DNA of 64,000 nt from Pseudomonas sp. DY-1 (GCF_003626975.1 NZ_CP032616.1:806001-870000); one strand, 5' to 3'. Counted from the first letter of the stretch, positions 16,987 to 25,790 are shown. Translations and numbers: made by a program. The notes: generated from the letters alone by a model not told the origin.

Positions 16987-18297
16987 TCAGCGCAGGGAAC
17001 TGAAAGCGGCACGCACCTCGCGGCTGAATAGATCCGGTTCTTCCCAGGCAGCGAAATGCCCGCCCTTGTCGACGCGCTGGTAGTAGACGAGGTTGTGGTA
17101 GGCCCGCTCGGCCCAGCTCTTCGGCGGTTTGTACACCTCGCCGGGGAAAATGGTCACCGCGGCGGGAATGTTGATCGGAGCCATGGAGGGGGCGTTAGCA
17201 GCGTTCTCCCAGTAGATGCGTGCGCTCGAGGTTGCCGTGTTGGTCAGCCAGTAGAGGGAGATGTTGTCGAGCATTTCGTCGCGGGTGAAGGCACGTTCCG
17301 GCTCGCCACGGCTGAACACCCATTCGCCGTACTTGTCGTAGAACCAGGCCGCCAGTCCCGCCGGTGAATCGGCCAGGCCGTAACCGAGGGTCTGCGGCCG
17401 GGTTCCCATGATGGCAGCGAAGCCGAATCCCTTGCCGAGGAACTCCCTGGCCGTATCGAACACTTCCCGTTCTTCTGCATTCAGATTCGCCGGAGCAGGG
17501 TCGCCGCACTTCAGCGCCTTGGCCACCTCGGGTGGAAGGGTGGTCGCACGCTCCACCCGATTGACGTGGATGCCAAGCAGGCCAGCGGGGGCCTGGCGCC
17601 CCATGGCGTCCGAAATGATGGCGCCCCAGTCGCCACCCTGTGACACGTAGCGGCTGTAGCCGAGTCGTTTCATCAGCGCATCCCAGGCGCGCGCGATGCG
17701 ATCGGGGTTCCAGCCCGTGCTGGTGGGCTTGCCGGAAAAGCCGAAGCCGGGAATGGAGGGCAGCACGAGGTGAAAGGCATCCTTGGCCGCGCCACCATGT
17801 GCCGTGGGATCGGTCAGCGGACCTATGACTTTCAGCAACTCGAAGACGGAGCCGGGCCAACCGTGGGTCATGATCAGCGGCAACGCGTCCGCATGGCGGG
17901 AGCGGACGTGAATGAAGTGGATGTCCAGGCCGTCGATGCTGGTCAGAAACTGGGGAAAAGCGTTGAGTTTGGCTTCGGCCTTGCGCCAGTCGTAGCTGCC
18001 GTCCCAGTAGCGCACCAGCGCTTGCAGCTTGGCGAGTGGCACCCCCTGGGAACGGTCGTCGACGGTTTCCCGATCAGGCCAGCGGGTTGCGGCAAGGCGG
18101 CGGTGAAGGTCCTGCAGCGCCGACTGCGGAACATTGGCGCGGAAGGGGCGCAGCGCGTCAGCCGCAAGCGGCTTCTCGGCGGACTGAGAAAACGCCGCCA
18201 TTGGCCGGAACATCGTGAGGGCCGTCAGTGCGGCGCCTTTCAACATCAGGGAACGACGGGACAGGGCGGTGGTTTTGATCAGTTGCTGGATGGCCAT
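16987..18297 (-). CDS. Tat-exported epoxide hydrolase, EHN family
   Basis: 436 residues from ATG 18297, eight bases after AGGA. The N-terminus has a twin-arginine signal (ALSRRSLMLKGAALTALTMF), so export of a folded enzyme is expected. The epoxide-hydrolase N-terminal (EHN) domain is at residues 48-155 (PFRANVPQSALQDLHRRLAATRWPD), followed by the alpha/beta hydrolase part: HGWPGS at 145-150 gives the oxyanion hole, the nucleophile is Asp223 in GGDWGAI, and the catalytic His is in GGHFAAWEEP. The substrate is likely an epoxide, but it is not defined here. Confidence 0.88.
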   Translation of the reverse strand: MAIQQLIKTTALSRRSLMLKGAALTALTMFRPMAAFSQSAEKPLAADALRPFRANVPQSALQDLHRRLAATRWPDRETVDDRSQGVPLAKLQALVRYWDGSYDWRKAEAKLNAFPQFLTSIDGLDIHFIHVRSRHADALPLIMTHGWPGSVFELLKVIGPLTDPTAHGGAAKDAFHLVLPSIPGFGFSGKPTSTGWNPDRIARAWDALMKRLGYSRYVSQGGDWGAIISDAMGRQAPAGLLGIHVNRVERATTLPPEVAKALKCGDPAPANLNAEEREVFDTAREFLGKGFGFAAIMGTRPQTLGYGLADSPAGLAAWFYDKYGEWVFSRGEPERAFTRDEMLDNISLYWLTNTATSSARIYWENAANAPSMAPINIPAAVTIFPGEVYKPPKSWAERAYHNLVYYQRVDKGGHFAAWEEPDLFSREVRAAFSSLR

Positions 18298-18612
18298 GGT
18301 CGTGATTCCTACCAGATGCAGGATCGAGGTCACCGGCAGGCGCTTACGTCGAGATCACAGCCAAGCACGAGGAACGAGCACCAATCGGCACCGGCATCGG
18401 ACCGCAGCAGCCATGACCTCAACTACGCGACGCACACGCGCTGATGTCCTGGACGGGCGGGATGTAAATGGAACTCTAGTGGATGGCATGAGGAATGCCA
18501 TGAAGGCGCTTGGCAGGCACGACAGCCGCCTTTCCAGGGGTGAGGGCCCTCAAATTCTGCTCGAACGTGATGGGCCGGGCCCTGTGGGAGCGACTTCAGT
18601 CGCGAAGACACT
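18298..18612. other. Intergenic region
   Basis: About 315 bp without a gene. It holds a small dyad (GGCAT-N5-ATGCC near 18485-18499) and one REP half-site (GTGGGAGCGACTTCAGTCGC at about 18590), at the 3' side of the BRO-N gene. Confidence 0.5.
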
Positions 18613-19080
18613 TCACGGCAACACGTCCTTGCCATCTGCAATAAACGCCGGCAAATCCCGCCAGGCTACCCACAACTCCCGCTGCCAGCGCACTGCACCA
18701 ACCTGCCGGTTGGACCAGCTGATAAAGCACCGCCGCGGCTCTGCGCTCGGGTCACGGTGATAGTCATGCAGCGTCGGCACCAGCACCTCGCTCAGCCAGC
18801 GACTGATGTCGACATGCTCCGGCCGGGCGAAGCGAAACAGCGCCTTGTAGGCACCCGCGTCGCTGATGGCTTCCACTTCCTCATGAAAGCCGCATACGTT
18901 CGCGAGCAGGATGGTGCGCTTTTCAAAGGGTTCCAGGACGTGGAGCAAGCGACGGGAACTACGGACACCCATCAACTGGGCAAAGTCTTGGGCGACGAAC
19001 CAGGGCTGGTTGTCGATCATCAGGGCGCGCAGGCGGAGGTTGTGATGATGGAAAACGATGGGGGCGTATGCGTCGTGCAT
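18613..19080 (-). CDS. BRO-N domain protein, phage antirepressor-like
   Basis: 155 residues. The first 110 form a BRO-N domain: IVFHHHNLRLRALMIDNQPWFVAQDFAQLMGV, then RRLLHVLEPFEK and a SDAGAYKALFRFARPEHVDISRWLSEVLVPTL ending. BRO-N proteins include phage antirepressors and DNA-binding proteins. No KilA or C-terminal domain follows, so only the N-terminal half of a typical antirepressor remains. AGGAG lies seven bases before ATG 19080. The upstream leader contains an antisense copy of this ribosome-binding region. No other phage genes are nearby. Confidence 0.85.
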   Translation of the reverse strand: MHDAYAPIVFHHHNLRLRALMIDNQPWFVAQDFAQLMGVRSSRRLLHVLEPFEKRTILLANVCGFHEEVEAISDAGAYKALFRFARPEHVDISRWLSEVLVPTLHDYHRDPSAEPRRCFISWSNRQVGAVRWQRELWVAWRDLPAFIADGKDVLP

Positions 19081-19089
19081 GGTGGAGCT

Positions 19090-19345
19090 CCTGTTAGCTG
19101 GTTAGGAACTGCCATCAACGTCGCCAAACGGAGGTGGCAGACCGCGCAGGGTTGGCGAACCGGCTAACAGGCCCCGGCAGACCCGAAGGTCTCCCCGCGC
19201 GATCTGCCATAAAGCGATGCAGCTTTTCTGCAATCGTGCGGGGGCCTACGAGAACATTCGCTGTTCTCGCAAACACCTTATGGCGCTGTCGCGCCTGTTA
19301 GTAACGGGTCGCCAAACCCGGCCACGGGATTGACCGTGGCCGGGG
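19090..19345 (-). ncRNA. Structured C4-like antisense leader of the BRO-N gene
   Basis: On the minus strand the transcript would contain TTTGGCGAC and CTAACAGG (plus coordinates 19308-19317 and 19294-19301), then a complementary block CCTGTTAGCCGG-TTCGCCAAC (19151-19171), and then again GTTTGGCGAC (19120-19129) and AACCAGCTAACAGG (19090-19103). The last block includes the BRO-N ribosome-binding site. So the middle antisense block can pair with either copy. Small hairpins lie between (GGCGC-GACA-GCGCC, GAGAAC-N7-GTTCTC, AGACC-TTCG-GGTCT). This order matches phage P1-type C4 RNA controlling an antirepressor. The class assignment is inference. Confidence 0.55.
19318..19343. other. Strong hairpin at the head of the BRO-N leader
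   Basis: CCGGCCACGG and CCGTGGCCGG form a perfect 10-bp stem with a six-base loop. It has no T-run, so it is more likely part of the leader structure than a terminator. Confidence 0.5.
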
Positions 19346-19570
19346 CAGGATAGGGATGGAGAAGGGGGAGGGCAAGGGGAGGGGGCTATTGAGGCTGCCT
19401 TTGACTCGAATCGGAATTTTTCTGGTTGTTGCGTCTGGCGATTAGCTGTCCACCGCGAGCGGCGGCCAAGAGCGGTCAACGAGTGGCCGCAATGTCAGGG
19501 GCTATTCACCGATGCGTGACGAGAATGTGGGTTGTAAGCGAGCTTTGAAGGGGCGAGTAAGTCCGCTTGG

Positions 19571-20479
19571 CTAGCTGATCTTGAGGTTCGCTGCGAGAAA
19601 ATCCATGAAGGCTCTGACACGAGTAGGCAGCTGTCCGCCTTGCCCAATGTAGACGGCATGAACCTCGATCTTATCCGTGGGCATGAAGTCTTCCAGAACC
19701 GAGACAAGGCGGCCGTCGTCCAGATCCTGCTCAACCTGGCAAAGCCCAACGCGCGCGAGGCCAAGCCCAAGAATCGCCAGTTCCCTTACACCATTACCGT
19801 CGCTTACCCGGGCGTTTCCGGTCACGGATATGGGGGTGAGTTGGCCATCAGCTCCCTTGAGGCTCCACTCCATGGCGGGTTGGCTGAAAGTGAACCCCAA
19901 GCAGTTGTGGCCCTCGAGATCGGCCGGAACCTTCGGGGTACCCCGGGCGGCCAGGTAGGTCGGTGATGCGACGATAAGGCTTCGCGTATCGCCCAGGCGC
20001 CTGGCCACCAGATTGGAGCTTTTAAGTGGGCCGCTGCGGATTGCCACGTCTGCCCGCACGCTTATCAGGTCGACGACTTCGTCGCTGAGGAAAACTTCCA
20101 CCGATACCCCTGGGTAGTCTCGCAGGAACTCGTTCAACAGAGGCAGCAGATACAAGCGCCCGATATCGACGTTGCAGTTCACCCTTACCGTTCCCTGTGG
20201 TGCTGAACTCGCTGCTGCTTCCTGCTCGGCCTCATCGAGTGCAGTCAGGATGGTCAGGCTGCGCTCGTAGAACGCTGCCCCTTCAGACGTGAGCAACTGC
20301 CGCCGTGTCGAGCGATTAAGCAAGCGAGCACCCAGCCGGTTTTCCAGCCTCGAAACCAGTTTGCTGACTGCCGAGGGAGTCATGGCACAACTCTTGGCCG
20401 CTGCGGTGTAGCCGCCGTCTTCGACGACCCTGACGAACACGCTCATTTCCGCGAAGCAGTTTATGTCCAAACGTCTCAT
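19571..20479 (-). CDS. LysR-family transcriptional regulator
   Basis: 302 residues with an N-terminal winged helix (AEMSVFVRVVEDGGYTAAAKSCAMTPSAVSKLVSRLENRLG) and a complete ligand domain (ADVAIRSGPLKSSNLVARRLG, ASPTYLAARG). It resembles the CrgA-like group of LysR proteins. It is divergent from the FMN-reductase and SDR genes that begin at 20626, which are its most likely targets. The spacer is 146 bp. Confidence 0.88.
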   Translation of the reverse strand: MRRLDINCFAEMSVFVRVVEDGGYTAAAKSCAMTPSAVSKLVSRLENRLGARLLNRSTRRQLLTSEGAAFYERSLTILTALDEAEQEAAASSAPQGTVRVNCNVDIGRLYLLPLLNEFLRDYPGVSVEVFLSDEVVDLISVRADVAIRSGPLKSSNLVARRLGDTRSLIVASPTYLAARGTPKVPADLEGHNCLGFTFSQPAMEWSLKGADGQLTPISVTGNARVSDGNGVRELAILGLGLARVGLCQVEQDLDDGRLVSVLEDFMPTDKIEVHAVYIGQGGQLPTRVRAFMDFLAANLKIS

Positions 20480-20625
20480 ATGAATTCACGTCACAAGTTG
20501 AATGCCCCGGGACCGGCTATATCCGCCGTGACGGCGCTCTTACTCTGTTTTCCAGAGCCTGCACCAGAGCTCGAGACTGAGCAATAGATGTGCCAACGAT
20601 GGAAATGCCGAGTCCGGAGGATGAG

Positions 20626-21195
20626 ATGAACAGCAAGATCAAACTGATTCTGATCTACGGCGGTAAGGATGAAGAAGGCCTCTGTCCTGCGCTGGTGAAA
20701 TGGGCCTCTGAGGTTATAGCGCAACGTGCTGAGTTCGAATTCTGTGTCATCGAGCTCGATGACCTCGTAATCAGTCCTGACACTGCCGAACACGTACAGC
20801 GACACGAAAGTCTGCGACATCTCGCAAAGGCTGATGCCTTCCTGATCGTCACCTCGGAGCAGAGCAATGGTTACCCCGCCGAGCTGAAAGCGTTCATCGA
20901 CCAGGTTTCGGTTCGTTGGCACGCAAGACCGGTGGCGTTCATCGGTTACGGCGAAGAGTCGGGTGGAATGCGCGCGATCGATCAGCTCCGCCAGGTTCTG
21001 GCCGGGCAGCACGCGGTCCCCATCTGCAATTTCGTGTCCTTTCCCAACCCCCGGGCGCTGATCGATGAGTCCGGGGTAATGCGTCAGCCCGATCAAACCA
21101 GGCTTCCAATGGCTCGGATGTTGGTGCAACTGAACTGGTGGGCAAGAGCCCTAAAGGCTGCGCGGGAACAGGTGTCCTATGAACTGGTGAGCTAA
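20626..21195 (+). CDS. NADPH-dependent FMN reductase-like flavoprotein
   Basis: 189 residues from ATG 20626, which has GGAGG five bases upstream; an in-frame ATG at 20590 is also possible. The protein has a flavodoxin-like fold: LILIYGGKDEEGLCPALVKW as first strand and phosphate loop, LIVTSEQSNGYPAELKAFIDQV as the family's second motif (usually PEYNGS-PA-LKN-ID), and ARPVAFIGYGEESGG. In well-known members the motif begins P-E-Y; here it reads TSEQSNGYPA. The likely reaction is NAD(P)H-driven FMN or quinone reduction. It precedes the SDR gene on the same strand. Confidence 0.75.
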   Translation: MNSKIKLILIYGGKDEEGLCPALVKWASEVIAQRAEFEFCVIELDDLVISPDTAEHVQRHESLRHLAKADAFLIVTSEQSNGYPAELKAFIDQVSVRWHARPVAFIGYGEESGGMRAIDQLRQVLAGQHAVPICNFVSFPNPRALIDESGVMRQPDQTRLPMARMLVQLNWWARALKAAREQVSYELVS

Positions 21196-21325
21196 GCGTC
21201 AACGCATCGGAGTCGAAGCAGAAATGGGCAAATACTCCGGAGGAATCGACTAACGGGCTCTTGTTGCCCGTCCTTAACCTTATTTCCAGGCCCGCTAGCT
21301 GGGCGAACAGAAGAGGAAACCGACC

Positions 21326-22063
21326 ATGTTGAACATCGAAGGAAAAGTCATCGCAATCACCGGCGCAAGCAGCGGTATCGGTGAGGCGACCGCGCGACTG
21401 CTGGCCAGCCATGGCGCGAAAGTGGTGCTCGGCGCTCGGCGTACCGACCGCCTAGAAATGATTGCTGGCGATATCTGCGCCGCCGGCGGCAGCGCGAAGT
21501 TCCGCGCTCTGGACGTCACAGACCGCAAGGACGTCCAGGACTTCATCGACTTTGCCGTTGCCCAGTTCGGTCAGGTCGATGTGCTGGTCAACAACGCTGG
21601 TGTAATGCCGCTTTCCAAGCTTGAGGCGCTCAAGGTGGATGAATGGGACCGCATGATCGATGTGAACATTCGTGGTGTGCTGCACGGTATCGCCGCGACC
21701 CTACCGCTGATGCAACGCCAACGGGCGGGACAGATCATCAACATCGCCTCTATTGGTGCCTATGCGGTGAGTCCGACTGCGGCCGTTTACTGCGCCACGA
21801 AGTACGCCGTGCGAGCCATTTCCGAAGGCCTTCGCCAGGAGGTCGGCGGGGACATCCGGGTCACCGTCATCGCGCCTGGCGTTACCGAGTCGGAACTGGC
21901 CGAAAGTATCTCGGACGAGGGTGGTCGCGCCGAGATGAACGAGTTTCGCAAGATCGCCATTCCGGCCGACGCCATAGCGCGAGCGATTGCATACGCCGTC
22001 GAACAGCCTGCGGAAGTTGATGTAAGCGAACTGATCGTACGGCCTACGGCGAGCCCGTTCTGA
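21326..22063 (+). CDS. SDR-family oxidoreductase
   Basis: 245 residues of the classical short-chain dehydrogenase type. ITGASSGIGEATARLLASHG is the cofactor glycine motif (TGxxxGIG), GARRTDRL suggests NADPH preference, VNNAG follows, and the catalytic triad is Ser (IASIG), Tyr-x-x-x-Lys (YCATKYA). The family includes many NADP-dependent dehydrogenases of unknown substrate. It follows the flavoprotein gene by 130 bp, with AGAGGAAA before its ATG, and precedes the Atu4866-type gene by 12 bp. Confidence 0.92.
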   Translation: MLNIEGKVIAITGASSGIGEATARLLASHGAKVVLGARRTDRLEMIAGDICAAGGSAKFRALDVTDRKDVQDFIDFAVAQFGQVDVLVNNAGVMPLSKLEALKVDEWDRMIDVNIRGVLHGIAATLPLMQRQRAGQIINIASIGAYAVSPTAAVYCATKYAVRAISEGLRQEVGGDIRVTVIAPGVTESELAESISDEGGRAEMNEFRKIAIPADAIARAIAYAVEQPAEVDVSELIVRPTASPF

Positions 22064-22075
22064 CGGGGCGCGCAA

Positions 22076-22474
22076 TTGAGTACGAAGGTCGACGCTGGCC
22101 TGCGGGCCAGCCCCGTGTTTTGGTTGTTGTCCTGGAGCTTGCTCATTGCTCCGCTGCTGCCGCTCTCAATGGCTGGGGCGGGGCAATCCTCAACTCGACT
22201 CGCACATAGGAACGATGAAATGGCACGTCCCTCAAGTGATCAGAACAAGTATGTCGGCATGTGGGTGACCGCAGATGGCCGTATTCGTCATGAACTGCTG
22301 CCCGGGGGCCGCTACGATGAGGCTCGTGGGAACAAGAAAAGCGCTTACCAGGGGCGCTACTGGTTGGAAGGAGACCACATAGAGTACGTCGACGACACCG
22401 GCTTCACCGCCGACGGTGAGTTCCGAAGCGATGTCCTTTATCACGCAGGGATGGTCTTGTACCGAGAGAAGTAG
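22076..22474 (+). CDS. Atu4866-type small exported protein
   Basis: 132 residues from TTG 22076; ATG 22220 (MARPSSDQNKYVGMW) is the alternative, which would lose the hydrophobic N-terminus. With the long start there is a signal-peptide-like stretch (FWLLSWSLLIAPLLPLSMAGA). The core YVGMWVTADGRIRHELLPGG, RYDEARGNKKSAYQGRYW, HIEYVDDTGFTADGEF matches the Atu4866-type domain, small beta-rich proteins usually next to SDR genes. The spacing (12 bp after the SDR stop) implies one transcript. Function unknown. Confidence 0.8.
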   Translation: MSTKVDAGLRASPVFWLLSWSLLIAPLLPLSMAGAGQSSTRLAHRNDEMARPSSDQNKYVGMWVTADGRIRHELLPGGRYDEARGNKKSAYQGRYWLEGDHIEYVDDTGFTADGEFRSDVLYHAGMVLYREK

Positions 22475-22582
22475 CGGGTGGTGGAAGTGGTGCGCTGATG
22501 AAAGATGAAAACGCTGGGGCTCTCTCGCTTCGTGAGGTCCTAAATGCAAAGCGCGTCTGTGTAGTGCTTGTTCGGGCAATCG

Positions 22583-23581
22583 ATGGCGCGGGCCAAACGG
22601 AAGGCCAGAACCCAAACTAGACAGGTCGAACCTGATTGTTCTGTCGCAGTTCTTGAGAAGTTTATGAAGCACTATCCGGTGTCCGGTACCACTCGCACGT
22701 CAGCTGAGGGGCTGGAGTCCTTTATCCAGGGCGAACTGCTTGCCGCATCCGCAGGCAGTGCCTCCAGGGACGTCCTGATACAGATCTTCAACCGTCGGCG
22801 GGTTGAGGAGACATTCATAGTTCCCGCGGTAGCTGAACCTCTGGTCGTCTGGGTCCTTTCCGGGTGCGCCATTGTGGAAGAACGGGAGCTTGGCGGCGAA
22901 TGGGCGTGCTCCGAAGTTTCCAAAGGTGATTTCTTTCTCACGACCTCTGCCGTGCCCTATGAGATGCGCTGGCGGGCTAGCGGCCCGGAACCATTCGAAG
23001 TGATGCACATTTATCTCGGCATCTCGTTGCTTGAGCGTGCGATGCAGGAGGTGCATGGCAGAGGGGCGGTTCGCTTGAGAGAAATCTCTGGCGGACAGGA
23101 CGCAGCGCTTTCTCGGCTCCTCGATCAGTTTCGTATTGAGCTGAGCAGTCAGTATGAGGTCAGTGGGTTGTTCATCGATGGCATCGCCCAATGTCTGGCC
23201 GTGCACCTGGCGAGGAACTACCTGGATACCTGTGCCGAGAACCTCGCTCGGCGTAATGCCCTGCCAGCCTACAAACTCAAACGCGTCGTAGGTTCGATGG
23301 AGAATGGGCTCCATCTGGAGTTCAGCCTTGGCGACCTGGCGCTGGAGGCGGGTATGAGCGATTACCACTTCAGCCGACTGTTCAAGAAAGCCACGGGCCA
23401 TCCACCCTCCCAGTACTTCATCAGAATGCGGATGGCCAAAGCACGTCAGCTGTTGACGGAAACGGAGCTGAGCATCATCGACATCGGCATGGAAGTGGGC
23501 TATTCCAGCCCCAGTCATTTCTCCCAGGTGTTCCGACATCATGTGGGGCTGACACCTAGCCAATATCGGGCTCAGCGTTAG
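22583..23581 (+). CDS. AraC-family transcriptional regulator
   Basis: 332 residues from ATG 22583; the frame is open from TTG 22568. The C-terminal third has two helix-turn-helix motifs: LGDLALEAGMSDYHFSRLFKKATGHPPSQYFIRMRMAKARQLL and SIIDIGMEVGYSSPSHFSQVFRHHVGLTPSQYR. The N-terminal part is a cupin-like sensor with no recognised ligand motif. It sits between the FMN-reductase/SDR/Atu4866 group and the convergent flavin-reductase/SDR pair, and may control either. Confidence 0.9.
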   Translation: MARAKRKARTQTRQVEPDCSVAVLEKFMKHYPVSGTTRTSAEGLESFIQGELLAASAGSASRDVLIQIFNRRRVEETFIVPAVAEPLVVWVLSGCAIVEERELGGEWACSEVSKGDFFLTTSAVPYEMRWRASGPEPFEVMHIYLGISLLERAMQEVHGRGAVRLREISGGQDAALSRLLDQFRIELSSQYEVSGLFIDGIAQCLAVHLARNYLDTCAENLARRNALPAYKLKRVVGSMENGLHLEFSLGDLALEAGMSDYHFSRLFKKATGHPPSQYFIRMRMAKARQLLTETELSIIDIGMEVGYSSPSHFSQVFRHHVGLTPSQYRAQR

Positions 23582-23603
23582 TGCCCGGGCCGGGTTGCTT
23601 GGA

Positions 23604-24161
23604 TCAAAGATTTTGCGGCAGGAACTGATCACGAAAACAGAGTGTGTCCCCGGCCACCATGAACTCGCCGTGCCCGCGGTAATGCAGCGTTCTGGGGCTG
23701 GCCACGTCAATTGCTACATGAGCCTTCACGACCTGCCAGACGAATAGACCGTACTCACCTATAAGTGCTGAATCCCACAGTTGGCATTCGAAATTCGCGT
23801 AGCACTCGTTGATGAGAGGGGCCGCGATTTTCTCCGCCTTGAAAGGCGATAGCTCAAACTCTGCGAACTTGTCTATTGAAGCCCCTGAGCTGTTGCCCAC
23901 GTTCACGACTTGTTGGGCGATTTCGACCGTGGGGATATTGATGCCGCACTCCTGGCTGTGCCGAATGAGGTCGTAGCTGTGGTTGCCGGTCCAGATGTAG
24001 CAGCCGAACAACGCAGGGGAAAACTGCATCATCATGTGCCACCCCATGGTCATGATGTTCGTCTCGCCTTTGTAGGCAGAAGTCACCAGCACAATGGGGC
24101 CTGTTTCAAGGTGGCGTCTGGTCTCGACGAGTGGGTAATCGAATTTCTTGTACGCGGGCAT
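23604..24161 (-). CDS. Flavin reductase-like domain protein
   Basis: 185 residues of the flavin reductase (DIM6/NTAB) type. RHLETGPIVLVTSAYKGETNIMTMGWHMMMQFSPALFGCYI carries the characteristic P-V-L-V-T-S...N-hydrophobic flavin-binding start, and GINIPTVEIAQQVVNVGNSSG the middle region. AGGA lies seven bases before ATG 24161. It is 77 bp downstream of an SDR gene on the same strand. Partner monooxygenases of such reductases are not present here. Confidence 0.85.
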   Translation of the reverse strand: MPAYKKFDYPLVETRRHLETGPIVLVTSAYKGETNIMTMGWHMMMQFSPALFGCYIWTGNHSYDLIRHSQECGINIPTVEIAQQVVNVGNSSGASIDKFAEFELSPFKAEKIAAPLINECYANFECQLWDSALIGEYGLFVWQVVKAHVAIDVASPRTLHYRGHGEFMVAGDTLCFRDQFLPQNL

Positions 24162-24238
24162 GGTTAAGTCCTCTCCTGGTCCCGTGTCGCACTGGGAAGG
24201 GGATACAGCGACTTGCTGTACCCCTTGATCCGCGTGGA

Positions 24239-25000
24239 TTAGCCCACTCGAACACTCATCCCGCCGTCGGCCATCACCACCGAGCCGACCATGAAGCTGG
24301 CGCGATCGGACGCGAGGAAGGCAACTATCTCGGCAATTTCCTCGGGAGAGGCTGCGCGACCGATCGGAGCCGACTTGCCATGTTCCGCCAGGAAGCTGGA
24401 TCCGTCCTCCATGAAGTGGTTGAGGAGGTTGGTCACCACATTGCCGACGCCAATGGCATTGACCCGAATGCCATGCTCGATGACTTCCAGGGCCAGCGTG
24501 CGAGTCAGCTGGGCTAACGCGCCCTTGGACGCGGTGTAGGCGGCGATGTCAGGGAAGGCGAAGTAGGACGCGTAGGAGGCGATGTTCACGATCGCCCCCG
24601 ACTTCTGTTTAATCATCTCCTTCACCGCTTCGCGCGAATGCAGGAAAGCTCCGGTGACGTTTGTCTCCATCTGCCAGTTCCACTCCTCGCGAGTCAGCTC
24701 CACCACCGGTTTGTAGATGATGCGGCCGGCGTTGTTGACCAGGATATCCAGCCTGCCGAACTCCTTTACCGCCAATGCAACAGCCTGTTCCGCTGAGCCG
24801 TCTTTGGTGATGTCGGCAACGAAAGGGACCAGCCCGGGACGCGCTAGTGACACAACGCTCGGGTCAATATCTTCGGCGATGATTTTTGCGCCGCGGGTGT
24901 GCAGAACCTCGGCTATCGCTTTACCGATACCGCTGGCTGCACCGGTTACCAGGACGACCTTGCCGGCTACTTCATTTGGGGTAGGTGTGAAATCAGTCAT
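24239..25000 (-). CDS. SDR-family oxidoreductase
   Basis: 253 residues from ATG 25000, with GGAGAG six bases upstream; the frame is open to 25138. Classical SDR motifs are present: LVTGAASGIGKAIAEVL (cofactor loop), VNNAG, IVNIASYAS with the catalytic Ser, YTASKGAL (YxxxK). The C-terminus ends VVMADGGMSVRVG, as in 3-ketoacyl-reductase-like members. The acidic EDIDPSV after the second strand suggests NAD preference. It precedes the flavin reductase-like gene and probably shares its promoter. Confidence 0.92.
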   Translation of the reverse strand: MTDFTPTPNEVAGKVVLVTGAASGIGKAIAEVLHTRGAKIIAEDIDPSVVSLARPGLVPFVADITKDGSAEQAVALAVKEFGRLDILVNNAGRIIYKPVVELTREEWNWQMETNVTGAFLHSREAVKEMIKQKSGAIVNIASYASYFAFPDIAAYTASKGALAQLTRTLALEVIEHGIRVNAIGVGNVVTNLLNHFMEDGSSFLAEHGKSAPIGRAASPEEIAEIVAFLASDRASFMVGSVVMADGGMSVRVG

Positions 25001-25192
25001 GTCATCTCTCCAGTGAGAAGGCTTGGTTACTGAGATTCGAAGCAGAACGCTTCGGACGTTTTCACTTTCTCCCGGGACGGCGAGTTCCTCTCTTGGGGAA
25101 TTGCGGAGTCTGTTGGGGTTTTGCGCGAAACTGACCAAGAAGGGGTAGAAAGGTCCGCACTTCGGTCAGGTGCACCAGCTTTCGAAGTGGCC

Positions 25193-25251
25193 GCAAGCCA
25201 CTTCACGTTGCCTTTCGGCGTTGCACTGAGCCATCGGGCTCAGGTTTGCCG
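25193..25251. repeat. Short palindromic interspersed repeat, copy 2
   Basis: This is the second copy of the segment at 8967-9025. The hairpin here is CTGAGCC-ATCG-GGCTCAG. It adjoins the IS1182 transposase remnant, so the repeat may be the end of that element or a separate short element that spread with it. Confidence 0.6.
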
Positions 25252-25790
25252 GTTAATTCGAGGGTTTCTGCTCGCCGCAGGTGTACCTATCCCGTGAGCG
25301 GCGATCCGCTTGAGGTGGGCGAAGGGCATCTCGACTTTCTTGCGCTCGCAGCGGGAGCGGAGGTACTCCGGCGTCTTGGCCATGCGTCGCGCTACGGCGC
25401 GAGCCGCTTCATGGATGCTGCGGACGATCATGCGGTTTGACGTTCAGGGACAGCACGTGGCTTTCAGCGGGCAGGTGGCGCAGCCGGCTTGGCTGGAGCG
25501 GTAGATGATGGTGTTGGCCTTGGTCACCCACGTTCTCTGTTGGAGGCTATCGTCCTTGCGCTCGGTCTTGTCCCACACCGGCCCATGCGGCTCGATGTCC
25601 TTCTCTATTCCGGTGCGCAAGGCGTATTTCATTCTCGGATGAGTCCGGCCCGGGCGGATAACGATGACAACTTTGCCGTCGACTACCTGGGCCTGTCCCG
25701 CCCCGGCTCCGCTACACGCGGATGAGACTTGCGCCCGGCCCTGGCAAGCCGGAACGACGCGTCGTGCGAGCAATCAGTCCTGCGTCACGC
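25252..25790 (-). mobile_element. Decayed IS1182-family transposase gene
   Basis: The minus strand encodes, in shifting frames, IEPHGPVWDKTERKDDSLQQ (about 25550-25615), NTIIYRSSQAGCATCPLKATCC (25446-25515) and RSIHEAARAVARRMAKTPEY with ERKKVEMPFAHLKRI (25300-25430). These follow the order and wording of IS1182-type DDE transposases (KGIEPHVPVWDKTER, the YRC-like cysteine segment, RKKVEMLFAHLKRIL). The N-terminal part, terminal repeats and one continuous frame are missing. Confidence 0.8.

Noticed and set aside
20590..20625. Upstream in-frame ATG for the FMN-reductase-like gene
   Set aside because: The ATG at 20626 has a much better ribosome-binding site (GGAGG) and the family starts there.
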